DNA from: Sediminibacterium sp.
GTDB taxonomy: Bacteria; Bacteroidota; Bacteroidia; Chitinophagales; Chitinophagaceae
Assembly (NCBI GenBank): GCA_017987615.1
Contig: JAGNTI010000070.1
Location: forward strand, 1 to 7,002
Length of the DNA stretch: 7,002 bases
Direction of reading: 5' to 3'
Position 1 is the first letter of the stretch, and the number at the start of each line of letters is the position of its first letter. The notes under the pieces are model-generated. The model saw only the letters and a program-made list of their open reading frames with translations. It did no database searches and was not told the origin of the DNA. Shown here piece by piece: positions 6,689 to 7,002 of the stretch. Made by a program: the position numbers and the translations under genes.

Positions 6689-6762
6689 CGGGAAGTGGCG
6701 CAGGCCGGTAGCGCATCTGGTTTGGGACCAGGGGGTCGCAGGTTCGAATCCTGTCTTCCCGA
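6689..6762 (+). tRNA. tRNA-Pro (anticodon UGG)
   Basis: A 74-nt cloverleaf: acceptor CGGGAAG (6689-6695) pairs with CTTCCCG (6755-6761), and A6762 is the discriminator. The anticodon stem 6716-6720/6728-6732 has a TTTGGGA loop with TGG at 6723-6725, able to read proline codons by wobble. The T arm is GCAGG-TTCGAAT-CCTGT (6738-6754). CCA is not encoded. It lies 29 bp after tRNA-Ser and is almost certainly co-transcribed with it. An inverted-repeat module begins 2 bp after its 3' end. Confidence 0.97.
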
Positions 6763-6773
6763 CAACCACAAAT

Positions 6774-6807
6774 AAAGCCTCAGCGAAAGCTGAGGCTTTT
6801 GGTTTTT
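6774..6807 (+). terminator. terminator of the tRNA unit
   Basis: AAAGCCTCAGC (6774-6784) and its exact complement (6789-6799) form an 11-bp stem with a GAAA tetraloop, followed by TGGTTTTT. It lies 11 bp after the tRNA-Pro 3' end and is a good factor-independent terminator. Its right arm can alternatively pair with a second AAAGCCT copy at 6857-6863. Confidence 0.85.
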
Positions 6808-6867
6808 ATAAGCGAGCGATTCAAGCCCCGCTTGAAATCGCGAGTGAAAAAAAACCAAAGCCTAGGA

Positions 6868-6884
6868 CATTTGCGAAGCAAATG
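6868..6884. repeat. CATTTGC/GCAAATG hairpin
   Basis: Perfect 7-bp arms, CATTTGC (6868-6874) and GCAAATG (6878-6884), surround a GAA loop. CATTTG recurs at 6889-6894 within the right terminal repeat. Compact palindromes with a GAA loop look like intergenic repeat units, but copy number cannot be judged from this window. Confidence 0.45.
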
Positions 6885-6914
6885 GACTCATTTGTGGTTA
6901 TCATACCCCACCCA

Positions 6915-6946
6915 GGATGCCGGAACGTAGTGACGGCAATCCTTTT
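6915..6946. repeat. bulged hairpin followed by a T-run
   Basis: GGATGCCG (6915-6922) pairs with CGGCAATCC (6934-6942), leaving a single bulged A (6938) and an 11-nt loop; TTTT follows at 6943-6946. It lies 10 bp before the ATG of the partial gene at the right edge. It could be a back-up terminator for the tRNA unit or another intergenic palindromic repeat unit. Confidence 0.45.
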
Positions 6947-6955
6947 AATAAAAAC

Positions 6956-7002
6956 ATGATGAAACTAACCGAAGACCAAGCGTTTGAGCAAATTGATTTT
7001 CA
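6956..7002 (+). CDS. start of an unidentified protein-coding gene (3' part outside window)
   Basis: An ATG at 6956 (or the adjacent ATG at 6959) opens a frame to the window edge, reading MMKLTEDQAFEQIDF. Fifteen codons are too few to identify a family. The AT-rich preceding stretch (TTTTAATAAAAAC) suits a Bacteroidota translation start, and the composition of the peptide looks like real protein. I vaguely recall similar openings in pentapeptide-repeat proteins of this phylum, but this is not enough for an assignment. No clear TAnnTTTG box is seen upstream. Confidence 0.5.
   Translation, partial: MMKLTEDQAFEQIDF

Larger units (their letters stand above)
6764..6899. repeat. nested inverted-repeat module after tRNA-Pro
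   Basis: AACCACAAAT (6764-6773) and ATTTGTGGTT (6890-6899) are perfect 10-bp terminal inverted repeats enclosing 136 bp. Inside are the tRNA terminator hairpin (6774-6799), a 14-bp stem with one bulged T (6793-6807 with 6850-6863), an 11-bp stem with one bulged A (6816-6826 with 6830-6841) and a 7-bp hairpin (6868-6884). The size and terminal repeats recall a non-autonomous MITE-like element or an intergenic palindromic repeat, but no target-site duplication or transposase is visible. It contains no plausible gene. Confidence 0.55.

Noticed and set aside
6664..6858. 64-residue minus-strand reading frame including GRQDSNLRPPGPKPDALPAC
   Set aside because: This is the well-known spurious translation of the antisense strand of a tRNA-Pro gene. 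It runs across the tRNA and its terminator and is not a real protein.
6689..6899. tRNA-Pro as an attachment site with an integrated element
   Set aside because: No integrase gene and no direct repeat of the tRNA 3' end is present in the window; only inverted repeats are seen.

Overview
The window looks like chromosomal DNA from a member of the Bacteroidota, and probably not a classical Bacteroides. The clues are the protein families (a DUF3127 protein, a COG2509 flavoprotein and a Bacteroidota-style DnaA), AT-rich start regions without Shine-Dalgarno sequences, and promoters of the -33 TTTG / -7 TAnnTTTG type. Base composition is moderately AT-rich. Exact placement (Sphingobacteriales, Chitinophagales or a relative) is a guess. 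The content is mostly housekeeping. No phage, transposase, CRISPR array or defence system is visible.

Layout. Positions 1-1666 (minus) hold a two-gene ABC exporter operon: an ATPase, then a NatB-like permease cut by the window edge. After a 130-bp divergent spacer, 1797-2774 (plus) encodes a secreted zinc phospholipase C / S1-P1-nuclease-fold enzyme. Its 3' end overlaps by 35 bp the 3' end of the opposing COG2509 FAD-dependent oxidoreductase (2740-4377, minus). That gene is coupled by a TAATG stop-start overlap to a small upstream DUF3127 gene (4377-4748, minus), whose product ends in an SSB-like acidic DDLPF tail. The DUF3127 gene has a good promoter and is divergent from dnaA (4996-6429, plus).

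A strong hairpin terminator follows dnaA, and its T-tract overlaps the -33 element of a near-perfect promoter for a tRNA unit: tRNA-Ser(GCU), then tRNA-Pro(UGG). A terminator hairpin follows tRNA-Pro. The remaining ~190 bp before a partial plus-strand CDS at the right edge contain no gene but are dense in inverted repeats. A 10-bp terminal inverted repeat (6764-6773 / 6890-6899) encloses nested stems, some of which compete for the same bases. This is the least explained part of the window.

The genes do not form one pathway. The one functional juxtaposition worth noting is dnaA back to back with a small protein carrying an SSB-like tail, with a long inverted repeat of DnaA-box-like halves in the spacer. 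I did not find strong evidence of a wholly new system. The best leads are the palindromic module after tRNA-Pro and the dnaA/DUF3127 divergent region.
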